Assembly (NCBI GenBank): GCA_958296195.1
Contig: OY282455.1
Coordinates: 744,001-808,000 of the forward strand
From: an uncultured Pseudomonadales bacterium
Lineage (GTDB): Bacteria > Pseudomonadota > Gammaproteobacteria > Pseudomonadales > Azotimanducaceae
Length of the DNA stretch: 64,000 nucleotides
Reading direction: 5' to 3'
Shown here: in pieces, positions 9,533 through 18,999 of the stretch
Layout: each line of letters opens with the position of its first letter
Numbering within the stretch: position 1 is the stretch's first letter
Made by a program: the position numbers and the translations under genes
Notes under the pieces: generated by a model
The model's input: only the letters and a program-made list of their open reading frames with translations
What the model was told of the DNA's origin: nothing
The model's database searches: none

Positions 9533-9575
9533 TCAGTCCGGCTCGAACGAGTCTGCATACTCGCGCTTGAGCGTC
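9533..9575 (-). pseudogene. Last 13-14 codons of the carbamoyltransferase (duplicated remnant)
   Basis: The bases encoding TLKREYADSFEPD and the stop match the carbamoyltransferase end at 3594-3634 almost exactly. They are followed by the same short spacer into the SGNH start. Beyond 9575 the similarity ends abruptly. This shows that the SGNH gene was duplicated together with its upstream neighbour, which was then deleted. Confidence 0.7.
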
Positions 9576-9673
9576 GGGGCCCCTCTTTGCGAATGCCTGT
9601 CCTCACGCAGCCATATTGTCCGCATCGGGGTGGCCAGTACATGCGCACCCGACGGGCGCGTTGGCAGTTTACT

Positions 9674-9998
9674 TTGATTTCCACGGGCACGATACGCCTT
9701 CCCACGGCGATCACGTAGTCCACTTCGGCGTTGGAGTTTCTAGCCTCCCGCGCCCAATAGTGCAGCGCCGGCGTCTCGTAAGAGGGGCCGCTGTGCAGCA
9801 GGTGCTGGCCCACAAACTGCTCGGCCACGGCACCATTGTGTACTAATGTTAAGTCCTCCCTGCCCAGGTCCAGGAGATTGAGATGCAGGGCGGCGCACAT
9901 CAGGCCAACATCCATGTACAGGCACTTGAAGTGGCGTTCGCTGGCCTCCGCCGCCGGAGGCACGCCGTTGGCCGCCGTGCGATGCACCTTGCAGGCGA
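9674..9998 (-). pseudogene. Fragment of a DUF4143 ATPase gene (copy of 718-1040)
   Basis: This stretch is nearly identical to the region encoding about residues 291-398 of the ATPase at 504-1910, including YMDVGLMCAA and the EVDYVI...VPVEIK nuclease-like patch. Neither the P-loop domain nor the carboxy-terminal end is present. One edge joins an IS4-type transposase scrap at about 9998; the other joins unrelated sequence at 9674. Non-functional. Confidence 0.8.
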
Positions 9999-10087
9999 CC
10001 CGACCTGTGCTCTGCCGCCAGCCTCTCGAACTCATGTCTCGGCACCAGCTTGAGCGGCTGCGCGAATGTCGTGCTATTGTGCGCCAC
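9998..10087 (-). pseudogene. IS4-type transposase, amino-terminal scrap (DUF4372)
   Basis: Read on the minus strand from GTG at 10087, it encodes MAHNSTTFAQPLKLVPRHEF and then ERLAAEHRSGR. This is the characteristic beginning of IS4-family transposases with a DUF4372 amino-terminus. The sequence then breaks off into the DUF4143 fragment. Only 30 codons survive. It suggests that an IS insertion followed by deletion helped shuffle this area. The 240 bases upstream (10088-10329) contain no gene I recognise and may hold the rest of that IS end. Confidence 0.6.
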
Positions 10088-10329
10088 GGGCTTGGATCTC
10101 CTCTGTTCCGATTGGCATTCTCGAACATGGTCGTAGCGGCGCAGGACGATCCAAGCTCGCATTCCTTCTCCGTCAACGGGACAGCAATGCTGTAGGTAGG
10201 AGTTTGCGAAATGAAGGGATCTCCACGGTGTGCAGCGGCTCGCGTTGTGAGGGATGGGACAAGAAGACCACGCCGGATGTCGCCGCGCCGCTGGTGCGCT
10301 CTGGCCGCCCGCTGCCTGAATGGGGAGGG

Positions 10330-12759
10330 GTGACTCTGTCTTCCCGGCTGCGCAACGCACTGTTCGCCCTGTTCATCGGGGGGATCCTGGCCTACGGGGC
10401 CGGGTTCGCCTGGTACATGCTCGCCCACTTCGACCTCATCAACCTGATCCGCGACCTGGGCGAAGACGACGCCTTCTATTATTTCCAGATTGCCCGCAAC
10501 CTGGCCGAGGGGAAATTCTCGACCTTCGACGGCGGCATAACCCGCACCAACGGATACCACCCTCTCTGGCTGTTTCTGATCACGCCCTTCTACTGGATAT
10601 TCGACAAGGAAGCCGCGCTGTTCGCCATCAAGGCGTTCGAGATTATGCTCGTGGCCGGCGGCGTGGCCCTGGTCGCCGCGGCCGCCCGGCTGGCGCGCCT
10701 GCCGTGGGTTCTGATGTTCGCCGCGCTGCCGGTGCTCTACCAGCAGCGCGGGCTGCTTCTGGGGATGGAAGCGGCGGCGGCGCTGTTCATGCTGGGCCTG
10801 TTCATTCTGACCGCCTGCCTCTTCGCGCGAAGTCCGGCGCAGTGGAAGTGGCCGCTGGCCGCGGTAGCCTTTGCCCTGCCCTGGGTGCGCCTGGAGTACA
10901 TCACCATATCGCTGGCCGCTACCGCCGCGCTCGGTCTCATCGAGTGGTCGAGGCGGGAATCACCTTCCTTCTCCCTCACCCCCCCACCCCCGTCGAGGGG
11001 TGAGGCGCCCCGGAGGCGAGAGGAGGCCCGATTCCTTCTCCTCCCCTTGTGGGAGAAGGCTAGGATGGGAGGGTTGGCTCATTCCGTGCTCGCGATGAAC
11101 ACCGTCGCGCCACTGCTGAGCGCGGTCGCCGGCATCCTCGTGTACTTCGCATATAACGGTATCGTCTTCGGGGGCGTGGTGCCTGTGAGCGGCGCGATCA
11201 AGCAGATGTGGTCGCAATGGTTATGGGCGTGGGAAGGCGGGTACAGCTTCGTTCAGAACTTCCAGGACGTCTTGCGGATTCCCGCCTTCGACCACGAGCT
11301 GCTGGTCGCGCTGGAGGTCTGCGCCTACGTTGTTCTGGTTTGGTGGTTCGCCCGCCGGTCCAGAAACCGGACAGACCGGCTGCTGCTGGCCTTCCTAGTG
11401 TGCGTGTTTGGCTTGGCGGTTGGCCACCTCGCCAAGTTTGCTCAGACCGTTCTCACTGTGCATCCCTACTGGGGGAGTGAGACTTGGTACTTCGTTCCGG
11501 CATACCTGCTGATGACGCTCATTATTCCCGTAAGGTGCTATGTCGCCATCCACTTCATCCGCCGTTTCCTAGACCCGAAGTCGCCCCAGGCGGCCAACCT
11601 CCTGAGCATGGGCATCGTTGTTGTCGGAACAGCCTTCCTGTTTACCAAGGCGGACTTCGCGGGGCCGTTCCAGTTTGTTGACCGTCGTGGCGAAGCAACC
11701 TACCGCGGCATGAGGGATACTTCTCATATGGGCGTGCAGGTTATGGACCGTTTGCTGCCCGAGGACAGCGTGGTCGGGTCGTGGGACGCCGGCGTCATCG
11801 GGTATTTCTCTCGCTTTCCAGTGGTGAACCTGGACGGCGTGGTCAATTCCCACGGCTACCTGCGTGCCCAAAGGGAAGGAACCGCGGCCACGTTCCACCG
11901 GCGATACGGGATTACCCAGTTCGCCAACATCTGGGCCATTATGGAAGGAACCGGGGTCCACGTTCTGCCAGCGGTACCGGATCACCCGGCTTTAGAACGT
12001 CTGGAACTCGCGAGCGGGAGCGAGATCCTGTTCGAAGGCCCGCCATATCTCCATAACAAAGAAACTTACCGCATAACACGTCAGTTCAGACTCCTGACCA
12101 CCGAGCCGCCGGACATGTCATCGGGCGGGACCATTCGTTCCGACTGGTTTTGGCCGCGGATGGCACCGCACTTCGACCGCCGGTCGGATGGTATCGGGCT
12201 GATTGTGGCAGGACGGATGGCGCAGGCGTTCACCAGAGATTGCACGCCGGACGAACTGGCAGTGTGGTCTTGGGTTGGCCAAGGAGATGAAACAGCCGTC
12301 GATTCCTGGACGCAAACGCAAACGGAGTTGTGTGTGGCCGGGCGCGTACTGCCCCACAATGCGCTCCCGCCAGTCAGGGTTGAAACAATGACGGTGGGCG
12401 ATTGGGCGTCGGGGCGGCTGGGTGGTGGCCCGCCGGTCATCCGCTCCGACTGGAATGTGTATCTCGTTGAAGACAGCCTCATCTACGCCAAGGACCAATG
12501 CACCCCGGGGGACGCTGCACCAACGTTCTTCCTCCACCTTGACCCGGTTGACGTGAACGACCTCCCCAAACATCGCCAGCAGTACGGCTTCGACAATCTG
12601 GACTTCTCTTTCAGGGATCACCGTCTTCCCATCGGCAAATGCTTGGCGGAACGCCCTCTGCCGGAATACGCTATCTCCGAAATCAGAACCGGCCAATACG
12701 TCCCCGTGGACGACGGTTTCAACAACCTCTGGAAGGGGGAAATCCGCCTTGAACCGTAA
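10330..12759 (+). CDS. GT-C type membrane glycosyltransferase with CTD
   Basis: About 809 residues. Amino-terminal helix, then the GT-C signature LGEDDAFYYFQIARNLAEG, whose acidic DD pair lies in the first periplasmic loop, and at least nine further membrane segments to about residue 440. A periplasmic region follows, and CTD copy 4 (about 700-809; cysteines DQC and GKC, core GFDNLDF) ends the protein. GT-C enzymes move sugars from polyprenyl-phosphate donors on the periplasmic side; donor and acceptor here are unknown. A REP-like element (10965-11080) is inserted in frame and adds a hydrophilic loop of roughly 38 residues. The start is uncertain: GTG 10330 gives a sensible amino-terminus, but the frame is open from 10066. 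First gene of the CTD operon; its stop overlaps the next start by 11 bases. Confidence 0.75.
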   Translation: MTLSSRLRNALFALFIGGILAYGAGFAWYMLAHFDLINLIRDLGEDDAFYYFQIARNLAEGKFSTFDGGITRTNGYHPLWLFLITPFYWIFDKEAALFAIKAFEIMLVAGGVALVAAAARLARLPWVLMFAALPVLYQQRGLLLGMEAAAALFMLGLFILTACLFARSPAQWKWPLAAVAFALPWVRLEYITISLAATAALGLIEWSRRESPSFSLTPPPPSRGEAPRRREEARFLLLPLWEKARMGGLAHSVLAMNTVAPLLSAVAGILVYFAYNGIVFGGVVPVSGAIKQMWSQWLWAWEGGYSFVQNFQDVLRIPAFDHELLVALEVCAYVVLVWWFARRSRNRTDRLLLAFLVCVFGLAVGHLAKFAQTVLTVHPYWGSETWYFVPAYLLMTLIIPVRCYVAIHFIRRFLDPKSPQAANLLSMGIVVVGTAFLFTKADFAGPFQFVDRRGEATYRGMRDTSHMGVQVMDRLLPEDSVVGSWDAGVIGYFSRFPVVNLDGVVNSHGYLRAQREGTAATFHRRYGITQFANIWAIMEGTGVHVLPAVPDHPALERLELASGSEILFEGPPYLHNKETYRITRQFRLLTTEPPDMSSGGTIRSDWFWPRMAPHFDRRSDGIGLIVAGRMAQAFTRDCTPDELAVWSWVGQGDETAVDSWTQTQTELCVAGRVLPHNALPPVRVETMTVGDWASGRLGGGPPVIRSDWNVYLVEDSLIYAKDQCTPGDAAPTFFLHLDPVDVNDLPKHRQQYGFDNLDFSFRDHRLPIGKCLAERPLPEYAISEIRTGQYVPVDDGFNNLWKGEIRLEP
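10965..11080. repeat. REP-like palindromic element inside the GT-C gene
   Basis: Two hairpins lie in tandem: CCTCACCCC (10974-10982) pairs with GGGGTGAGG (10997-11005), and CCTTCTCC (11034-11041) pairs with GGAGAAGG (11052-11059). Such CCTTCTCC/GGAGAAGG elements are common between genes in proteobacteria. Here the element is within an open frame and keeps it open, encoding a proline- and arginine-rich insert. Confidence 0.6.
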
Positions 12760-14896
12760 CGGAAACGGCCTGCGAGGCTTTGCGCTGAATGATCTGTGGC
12801 GCACCCTGACCGTGCGCGATCAGAACATAAGTACAGGCGTAGAAGGTCGCGGGGGAAGGCCGTGCGAAAATGCGCCAGCCCAGCGCTGCATATCGTGGCC
12901 TGTCGCGCTCGCCCTGTTTGGAGTAATTGTGGCTGCCTGCTCTGAGTATCCAGCGGGGACGGCCCCGCCGGTAACGACACCCACTCCCGAAGAGGGGCCA
13001 GCTCTCACCACTCATCTGTACGCGCTCGAGAGCGAGTTCGTCAGACTCGAAAGTTTCGACGGACTCGGCGGGGCCATTGAACGCATGGGGGACGACCTGC
13101 TCGTCGTTACGCCGAAGGGAAGGTTTGCCCTGGTCTTCCCGGACGGGACTGTGGAATATCTCGACGGTAACGTTCCAATGAATGCGGCGTTCCTTGAGCG
13201 GCATGAGGATTACGATAATCATTTCGATCCGTGGCTCTTTCGAGTTGCCGATATTCTGTTGAAGGAACTTGGAGAGGGACGTTACGAGTTATTCGCAACG
13301 CATCATTACTTTACCGGCGAGTGCATCCGGTTCAGGTTGTCGTCTACGACGATTCTGCAAGCCGAAGAGAGCGTCACGGTCATGCCGGACTGGAGGACGA
13401 TATTCGACGTGGAACCCTGCCTGCCCCTTAACTGGTTCGCAGGACACGTGGCCGGCGGGAAAATGTTGGCCGATGGCGCGGACCATCTGCTGGTGACAAT
13501 TGGGGCCCACGGAATAGGTTCATGGTGGGCGCGGCGGATGTTCGCTCCCGCCGCGCATTTGGGCAAACTCCTTCGCATTGCCATCGAAACGGGAGAGACG
13601 GAGACGCTGGCTATCGGTTTTCGCAACTCACAAGGGCTGGCGCGGGATGCACAAGGCAACCTCTGGGCGATGGATCACGGGCCGCAAGGCGGCGACGAGT
13701 TGAATCTGCTGGAGCGGGGAGGGAACTATGGCTGGCCCCTGGCCTCCTACGGAGTTGGCTATGAGGGTAAGGTTCCCCTAACCATTGAGGATGAGGCGAT
13801 GGGCCGGCACGACGGCTTCCTGCGGCCGGTGTTCGCATGGGTTCCGTCGCCCGGTGTTTCCGCCATCGCCGTCAACGACGAGCGGTGGTTCCCCCTGTGG
13901 AAAGACGACCTGCTGGTTGCTTCGCTGGGCGATGGCTCGCTCTTCCGAGTCCGCCGTCACGGGACGGACGGGCAGTACGCCGAGAGGATCGAAATCGGCT
14001 GGCGCATCCGAGACCTGACGTTCATGTCGGACGGACGCATAGCCCTGCTGCGCGATAGCGGGTGGGTCTATTTTCTGAGCCGTTCTCTTAAGTACTGCAA
14101 TGAAGAAGCGCAGAAGCAGCGCAATGTGTACTCGGCCAACTGCGAGTCCATCGCTGCATCGCCAGCACTGGACTCACCGGATACGGAATACTCGGAGCCG
14201 TCCGTTGCGCCCTTAGGCAGAAATCCGGGGAGAGACACTACGACCGGCGCTCAGCTATTCGACCTGGATTGCGGCACCTGTCACAATCTGAACGCCGAGC
14301 AGCACGGTGCCGGGCCGCACCTAATTGGCGTCATCGGGCGGCGAGCGGGCGAGGTCGAAGGCTACCGATTTTCGGATGCGTTCGATTCGCTGGACGTCGT
14401 CTGGACGCAGGACAGCATCACGCAGTTTCTCACTAACCACCGACCCGGAGCAGTTCGTCCAGGCACGTCCATGTCGTCGCCTGGCATTGACGAAGCGGAA
14501 GCCCGCGTCATAGCCAACTACATCGGCAGCCGCAACTACCTGGAGGCGCTGATCAGAAATCGCGAACCGGCAGTCCGCTCCGACTTTGACGTATATCTCA
14601 GCGAAAACACGCTGGTCTACTTCAGGGAGCCGTGCTCCCCGGCCGACACCAAGGCGTGGTTCTTTCTGCACCTGATCCCCGCCGACGTGAACGACCTGCC
14701 CGACCATCGCAAACAGTACGGCTTCGACCACCTGGACTTCAACTTTGATGAGCGCCCCGCGATGTTCGACGGCAGATGCCTGGCGGAATTCCCCCTGCCG
14801 GAATACACTATCTCCGAAATCAGAACCGGCCAGCATGTGCCCGTGGACGGCGGCTACAACCACCTCTGGGAGGGGCAAATTCGCCTCAATGAGTAG
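12749..14896 (+). CDS. PQQ-type sugar dehydrogenase / cytochrome c lipoprotein with CTD
   Basis: 715 residues. After a basic stretch, a hydrophobic segment ends in a lipobox VAAC with Cys64, so the protein is probably a lipoprotein. Residues about 80-440 resemble the six-bladed propeller of soluble aldose/sorbosone dehydrogenases (motifs [20 protein letters not shown], then [10 protein letters not shown] and GGNYGWP). A cytochrome c domain follows, with heme motif CGTCH (508-512) and likely axial Met575 in [11 protein letters not shown] copy 5 (from about 607) ends it, with cysteines EPC and GRC. Sugar oxidation passing electrons to the attached heme is the family expectation; the substrate is unknown. 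TTG at 12749, eight bases after GGAAGGGGGA, overlaps the previous stop. Its own stop overlaps the next ATG. Confidence 0.8.
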   Translation: MNRNGNGLRGFALNDLWRTLTVRDQNISTGVEGRGGRPCENAPAQRCISWPVALALFGVIVAACSEYPAGTAPPVTTPTPEEGPALTTHLYALESEFVRLESFDGLGGAIERMGDDLLVVTPKGRFALVFPDGTVEYLDGNVPMNAAFLERHEDYDNHFDPWLFRVADILLKELGEGRYELFATHHYFTGECIRFRLSSTTILQAEESVTVMPDWRTIFDVEPCLPLNWFAGHVAGGKMLADGADHLLVTIGAHGIGSWWARRMFAPAAHLGKLLRIAIETGETETLAIGFRNSQGLARDAQGNLWAMDHGPQGGDELNLLERGGNYGWPLASYGVGYEGKVPLTIEDEAMGRHDGFLRPVFAWVPSPGVSAIAVNDERWFPLWKDDLLVASLGDGSLFRVRRHGTDGQYAERIEIGWRIRDLTFMSDGRIALLRDSGWVYFLSRSLKYCNEEAQKQRNVYSANCESIAASPALDSPDTEYSEPSVAPLGRNPGRDTTTGAQLFDLDCGTCHNLNAEQHGAGPHLIGVIGRRAGEVEGYRFSDAFDSLDVVWTQDSITQFLTNHRPGAVRPGTSMSSPGIDEAEARVIANYIGSRNYLEALIRNREPAVRSDFDVYLSENTLVYFREPCSPADTKAWFFLHLIPADVNDLPDHRKQYGFDHLDFNFDERPAMFDGRCLAEFPLPEYTISEIRTGQHVPVDGGYNHLWEGQIRLNE

Positions 14897-17030
14897 CGAC
14901 CCAAGGCGCGCTGATGAAGGGACCGATGTCGAGCGAGCCGCTAAAGGTACATCCCTCGGTCTCATCCTGACCTGCCTGCCCTGGCTGGCCCTGTTGGTCT
15001 GGCTGGCCTCGGTTGCATGGTTCCTGTGCGACGACGCGTTCATCAGTTTCCGCTACGTCCGTAACCTGCTCGAAGGTCACGGCCTAGTATTCAACCCCGG
15101 CGAATATGTCGAGGGCTATTCCAACTTCCTGTGGGTGCTGGAACTGGCGGCGATATGGGGGTTGTCGGGAGTGGCGCCGGAGCAAGTGGCGCCGTGGCTG
15201 TCGGTTGCGTTTACCGCCGGCACCATCGCCGCGATGCTGTGGTGGATAACACGCCTGCCCTCGCTGTCCCACCGTGGACTGGTCGGGTGGATGGCGCTGG
15301 GGCTGGTGTGCAGCAGCGCGACTTTTGCCGTGTGGACATCCGGCGGCGGGCTGGAGACCCGGCAGTTCACCTTCTTCGTCGTCCTGGCCGTGATGTGCCT
15401 GAGCCTTCACAGAGACAGCCGCCGGGGCCTGCTGGTGGTGTCGTTGAGCCTGGCCGCCGCCGCCTTGACGCGGCCCGAAGGCCCGCTGTTGGCGGCGTTG
15501 TGCTTCGGCTGGTTCGTCATCCAGCGGATGGCGGACACCGGGCGTTTCAATCCGGACTGGCGGCGGTTGATCTATTTGGCGGCGCCCTTTGTCGTCCTGG
15601 TCGGCGCCCATTTCCTGTGGCGCTACGCCTATTACGGCGAATGGTTGCCCAATACCTACTACGCCAAGCATGTGCGGCCTTGGTACGAGTCGGGTTTTCG
15701 CTATCTTTGGGCGGCGGCGCTGGAGACCGGGCTGTATCTGCTGATCCCCCTGGCCGCAGTCGCCATGCGGAACCGCTGGCGAGCATCCCGTGACGGCATA
15801 TGGGCGCTGGTGCTGCTCCTAGTCGGCGTCCACATGGCCTATGTGATGCGCATCGGGGGCGACCATTTCGAGCACCGTCCGCTGGACTTCTACTGGCCGC
15901 TACTGGCTGTCCCCGCGTCCATGGGAATCGTGTACCTCGGCTCCCGGATTGCCAACCGCCGGTGGTTGCGAGGATTCTTCCCCCCGTTCGCAGTGGGTGC
16001 GCGAACATGCGCAATCGTTCTCTTCGTGCCGGTGTGGTTCTACGCCAGCGCGATTCAGGGCGCACTGTTGTTCGAGGGGGCCACAATACGCGAACGCATC
16101 AAGAAGCTGCACATAGAACTCGATGACGGTAATGCTGCGTGGTTGCTCGCCGCGCCAGGGATGCCGATGCTTGTCGCCGTCTCAAACGACCTGCGCCGCC
16201 AAACTTCCCGGCAGTTTGTTGCTTTACCTTTCGCGGAACACCGCGAGTTCGCCAACCGGCAATTGCGGATGTGGAAACCCTACGAGAACATGGAGAAGGG
16301 AGTGATTCCCGATGACGCTCTGATGGCTAGTGGCTCGATCGGAATCCGTTTCTATTATCTTCCCGACCTGAAGGGCATCGACATGTTAGGCTTGACCGAC
16401 GCGACCGTGGCGCGCAACCCGGTCGAAACACCCAACCACCAGCGCGTCATCGCCCACGACCGTCAACCACCACCCGGATACCTTGAAGAGCGGGGTGTCA
16501 ACTTCACGATACATCCGTCGGCAACCAGCGAACTCCAAGCGCTTGTCCGCGCGGAATACACCGTAAAGGTTGGCCCGGCTCTGTGGATGCCCTTTGACTC
16601 TCCCGACCGGCAGTGGGTCTTCGACCGCTTTGCCGGACCAGACTTGGGGGTGTTCGACCGCGACTACTGGGCAGAGCTGCTCAGAGACAACCAATCGGCA
16701 ATCCGCTCCGACTGGGATGTGTATCTCTTCGGGAACAGCCTCATTTACAAGAGGGAGCAGTGTACCCCGGAGGACGCTGAACCGGCATTCTTCCTCCACC
16801 TGTATCCGGTTGACATGAACGACCTTCCCAGCCACCGCAAGCAGTACGGCTTCGACCACCTCGACTTTGCTTTCAGGGACCGCGGTGTCATTAAGGGAGG
16901 AGTCTGCGCAGCGAGGCGGGAGCTACCTGATTACGCCATCGCCGTGGTCCGCACCGGCCAGTATGTGCTCGTGGACGGCGGCTACAACCACCTCTGGGAG
17001 GGGGAAATCCCCTGGAAAGAAGGCAAATGA
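14889..17030 (+). CDS. GT-C glycosyltransferase (arabinofuranosyltransferase-like) with CTD
   Basis: 713 residues from ATG 14889, which overlaps the previous stop (ATGAGTAG). After the first helix comes the diagnostic [20 protein letters not shown] followed by VEGYSNFLW, typical of GT-C proteins annotated as arabinofuranosyltransferase- or mannosyltransferase-like. About ten membrane segments extend to about residue 390, then a periplasmic part. CTD copy 6 is at about 598-713 (cysteines EQC and GVC, GFDHLDF). It is the most divergent of the operon copies around the second cysteine. The enzyme probably adds a sugar to a lipid-linked or surface acceptor in the periplasm (inference). Its stop overlaps the next start as ATGA. 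Confidence 0.8.
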   Translation: MSSDPRRADEGTDVERAAKGTSLGLILTCLPWLALLVWLASVAWFLCDDAFISFRYVRNLLEGHGLVFNPGEYVEGYSNFLWVLELAAIWGLSGVAPEQVAPWLSVAFTAGTIAAMLWWITRLPSLSHRGLVGWMALGLVCSSATFAVWTSGGGLETRQFTFFVVLAVMCLSLHRDSRRGLLVVSLSLAAAALTRPEGPLLAALCFGWFVIQRMADTGRFNPDWRRLIYLAAPFVVLVGAHFLWRYAYYGEWLPNTYYAKHVRPWYESGFRYLWAAALETGLYLLIPLAAVAMRNRWRASRDGIWALVLLLVGVHMAYVMRIGGDHFEHRPLDFYWPLLAVPASMGIVYLGSRIANRRWLRGFFPPFAVGARTCAIVLFVPVWFYASAIQGALLFEGATIRERIKKLHIELDDGNAAWLLAAPGMPMLVAVSNDLRRQTSRQFVALPFAEHREFANRQLRMWKPYENMEKGVIPDDALMASGSIGIRFYYLPDLKGIDMLGLTDATVARNPVETPNHQRVIAHDRQPPPGYLEERGVNFTIHPSATSELQALVRAEYTVKVGPALWMPFDSPDRQWVFDRFAGPDLGVFDRDYWAELLRDNQSAIRSDWDVYLFGNSLIYKREQCTPEDAEPAFFLHLYPVDMNDLPSHRKQYGFDHLDFAFRDRGVIKGGVCAARRELPDYAIAVVRTGQYVLVDGGYNHLWEGEIPWKEGK

Positions 17031-18988
17031 GAACTCTCCGGCACCTCTCTCCGGGACGGCTGGCCCTGGCGGGGTTGTTCGTGTGCCTGCTTCTAGTCGC
17101 GGCGGGGCTGCGCTTCTATGACCTGTCGGGGCATCCCGTGCGGTTTGACGAAGCGATTGCCGCCAATAATTCGAGCGGCACCCTCTCGGAAGTAGTCCCC
17201 AATACCCGCCACAGGAACTCCTCGCCTATACTGTATCCCTTGGCGCTGTGGGCGGTCCAGAAAGTGGAGGTCTCTGCCTTCAGCATCCGCGTTCTGCCGG
17301 CGACGGCCAGCATCTTGACCGTGGCCGTGGTGCTATTCTTGTTGCCGCGCCTGGGAGTTGCCCGGGGAGCCGCCTTTCTGGCGGCCCTGCTGGCGACTCT
17401 TTCCGCCGCCGCAATGGAGCACGCCCAGGATGCGCGGGAATACTCCATTGACGCGCTGCTGGCCGTGCTGATGATAGCGGGGCTGCTATGGTATCTGCGG
17501 GACGGCCGCAAGTCCCTGCTCTGCCTTTCCCTGCTCCTCGCGCCGTTGCTCCAGTACGGCTTGGTTCTGTTCGGCGTTGCCGTCATTGGCGCCGCTACAA
17601 TTCTACCCGCTTCCTCAACTTCGGCGGCGGAAGGGAATGCCTGCATAGGCCGCATTCGTAATTGGCTGAAGCCGCGCATCGCCCTGGCTTGGCCGGCAAT
17701 GTGCTTTCTGGCAGGGTGCGCCCTAAGCTACGCGGTCACTTTGCGCCATCAGTGGCAGGAAGGGGGCTTCGCCTCTCATGGCTATTTGTCGGCGTATTAC
17801 TACTGGGGAAAACTCGATGCGCAGTCGATCTTCGAGTTTTCGATTGACGGGACCTGGAGTTTATTGACGTATCATTTGCCGTGGGTTGTTGCGGTAGCGG
17901 TGCTTGCCGCATTGGCGGTCCTCCTGGTCGCGGCATTCCTCAGAAAGTTTCGGGGAGAGCTTCCCGGCAGCGCCATCGCGGTTTTGTTTACGCTTTGCAT
18001 TGCAGTTTCCGTCGGCGCCGCCTTGCTGGGAATATACCCCCTTGGGGGCATTCGCCAGGTTGTCTATCTGGGGCCGGTCATCTTCCTGGTGGTCGGCGTC
18101 GCCATAATTTGGATAGCTGACAGTCTGGCTGCGCTGACGCACCGGGTGTGGCTGGCGCCGGCGCTGGCCGTCGTGGCCGCCGGCGCAATAGCCCTGGCCG
18201 GAGTGGACGCCATGAGGCAGGACAGTCCGTACAAGACACGTCCTCTTCATGCACCCGTTCTTGCCACACTGGAAGAACGGGTGCATGAAGAGGACATGGT
18301 TTTCGTAGTCAAAACGGCAGCCCCGTTCATCCAGTTCTACCACGGAGAAGAGGGAAGGCCAGAAAATTACTACTATGGGACCCGCGGGTGTCCGGCCTCC
18401 GCCGAACCGGGTCTCCTTCCTTGTTTCCGTGAGATGATCGATTTGGTCGCCTTGCTTCCCAATGTTCCGGATAGAATCTTCCTGGTCTTTCAGTTCTATG
18501 AAAGAATATCAATACTGAAAGAATTGGAACTGCTGGGCGAGCAAGTTTCAGTTGAGCACGTCCCTGCTGACGACGGAAAATTCAGGGTCGCTCTGATTGG
18601 GAACATCAAGGCGTCCGGCGGACTGGCGGCCCGCCGCCCTGCCTACGAGGAGTTGGTGTCCGGTGAACCCATCATTCGCTCCGACTTTGACGTATATCTC
18701 AGGGAGAACCGACTGGTGTATTTCAAGGAACCGTGCGTCCGCGCCGACACGGAGGCGATGTTCCTTCTGCACATTATTCCCGACGATGTGGCTGACCTCC
18801 CCGGCCATCGCCGGCAATGGGGCTTTGACAACCTGGACTTTGATTTCGACGAGCGCGGTGTGATATTTGACGGGAGATGCTTGGCGAAAGTCCCTTTGCG
18901 GAGATACGGTATCTCCGAAATCAGGACCGGCCAGTACGTCCCTATAGATGGCGGTTTCAACCACCTCTGGGAGGGGGAAATCCCCTGA
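17027..18988 (+). CDS. ArnT/PMT-like GT-C glycosyltransferase with CTD (tandem copy A)
   Basis: 653 residues. The amino-terminal helix is followed by [17 protein letters not shown], the short periplasmic loop with an acidic residue typical of GT39/ArnT-like enzymes. About ten further helices extend to about residue 390, then a soluble region. CTD copy 7 spans about 543-653 (cysteines EPC and GRC). The protein ends at LWEGEIP because a TGG codon seen in other copies is TGA here, trimming the last four residues and leaving an 11-base gap before the next gene. It is nearly identical to the following gene over most of its length, so this is a recent tandem duplication. Undecaprenyl-linked sugar donor use is the family expectation. 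Confidence 0.8.
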   Translation: MRTLRHLSPGRLALAGLFVCLLLVAAGLRFYDLSGHPVRFDEAIAANNSSGTLSEVVPNTRHRNSSPILYPLALWAVQKVEVSAFSIRVLPATASILTVAVVLFLLPRLGVARGAAFLAALLATLSAAAMEHAQDAREYSIDALLAVLMIAGLLWYLRDGRKSLLCLSLLLAPLLQYGLVLFGVAVIGAATILPASSTSAAEGNACIGRIRNWLKPRIALAWPAMCFLAGCALSYAVTLRHQWQEGGFASHGYLSAYYYWGKLDAQSIFEFSIDGTWSLLTYHLPWVVAVAVLAALAVLLVAAFLRKFRGELPGSAIAVLFTLCIAVSVGAALLGIYPLGGIRQVVYLGPVIFLVVGVAIIWIADSLAALTHRVWLAPALAVVAAGAIALAGVDAMRQDSPYKTRPLHAPVLATLEERVHEEDMVFVVKTAAPFIQFYHGEEGRPENYYYGTRGCPASAEPGLLPCFREMIDLVALLPNVPDRIFLVFQFYERISILKELELLGEQVSVEHVPADDGKFRVALIGNIKASGGLAARRPAYEELVSGEPIIRSDFDVYLRENRLVYFKEPCVRADTEAMFLLHIIPDDVADLPGHRRQWGFDNLDFDFDERGVIFDGRCLAKVPLRRYGISEIRTGQYVPIDGGFNHLWEGEIP

Positions 18989-18999
18989 AAAGAAGGCAA

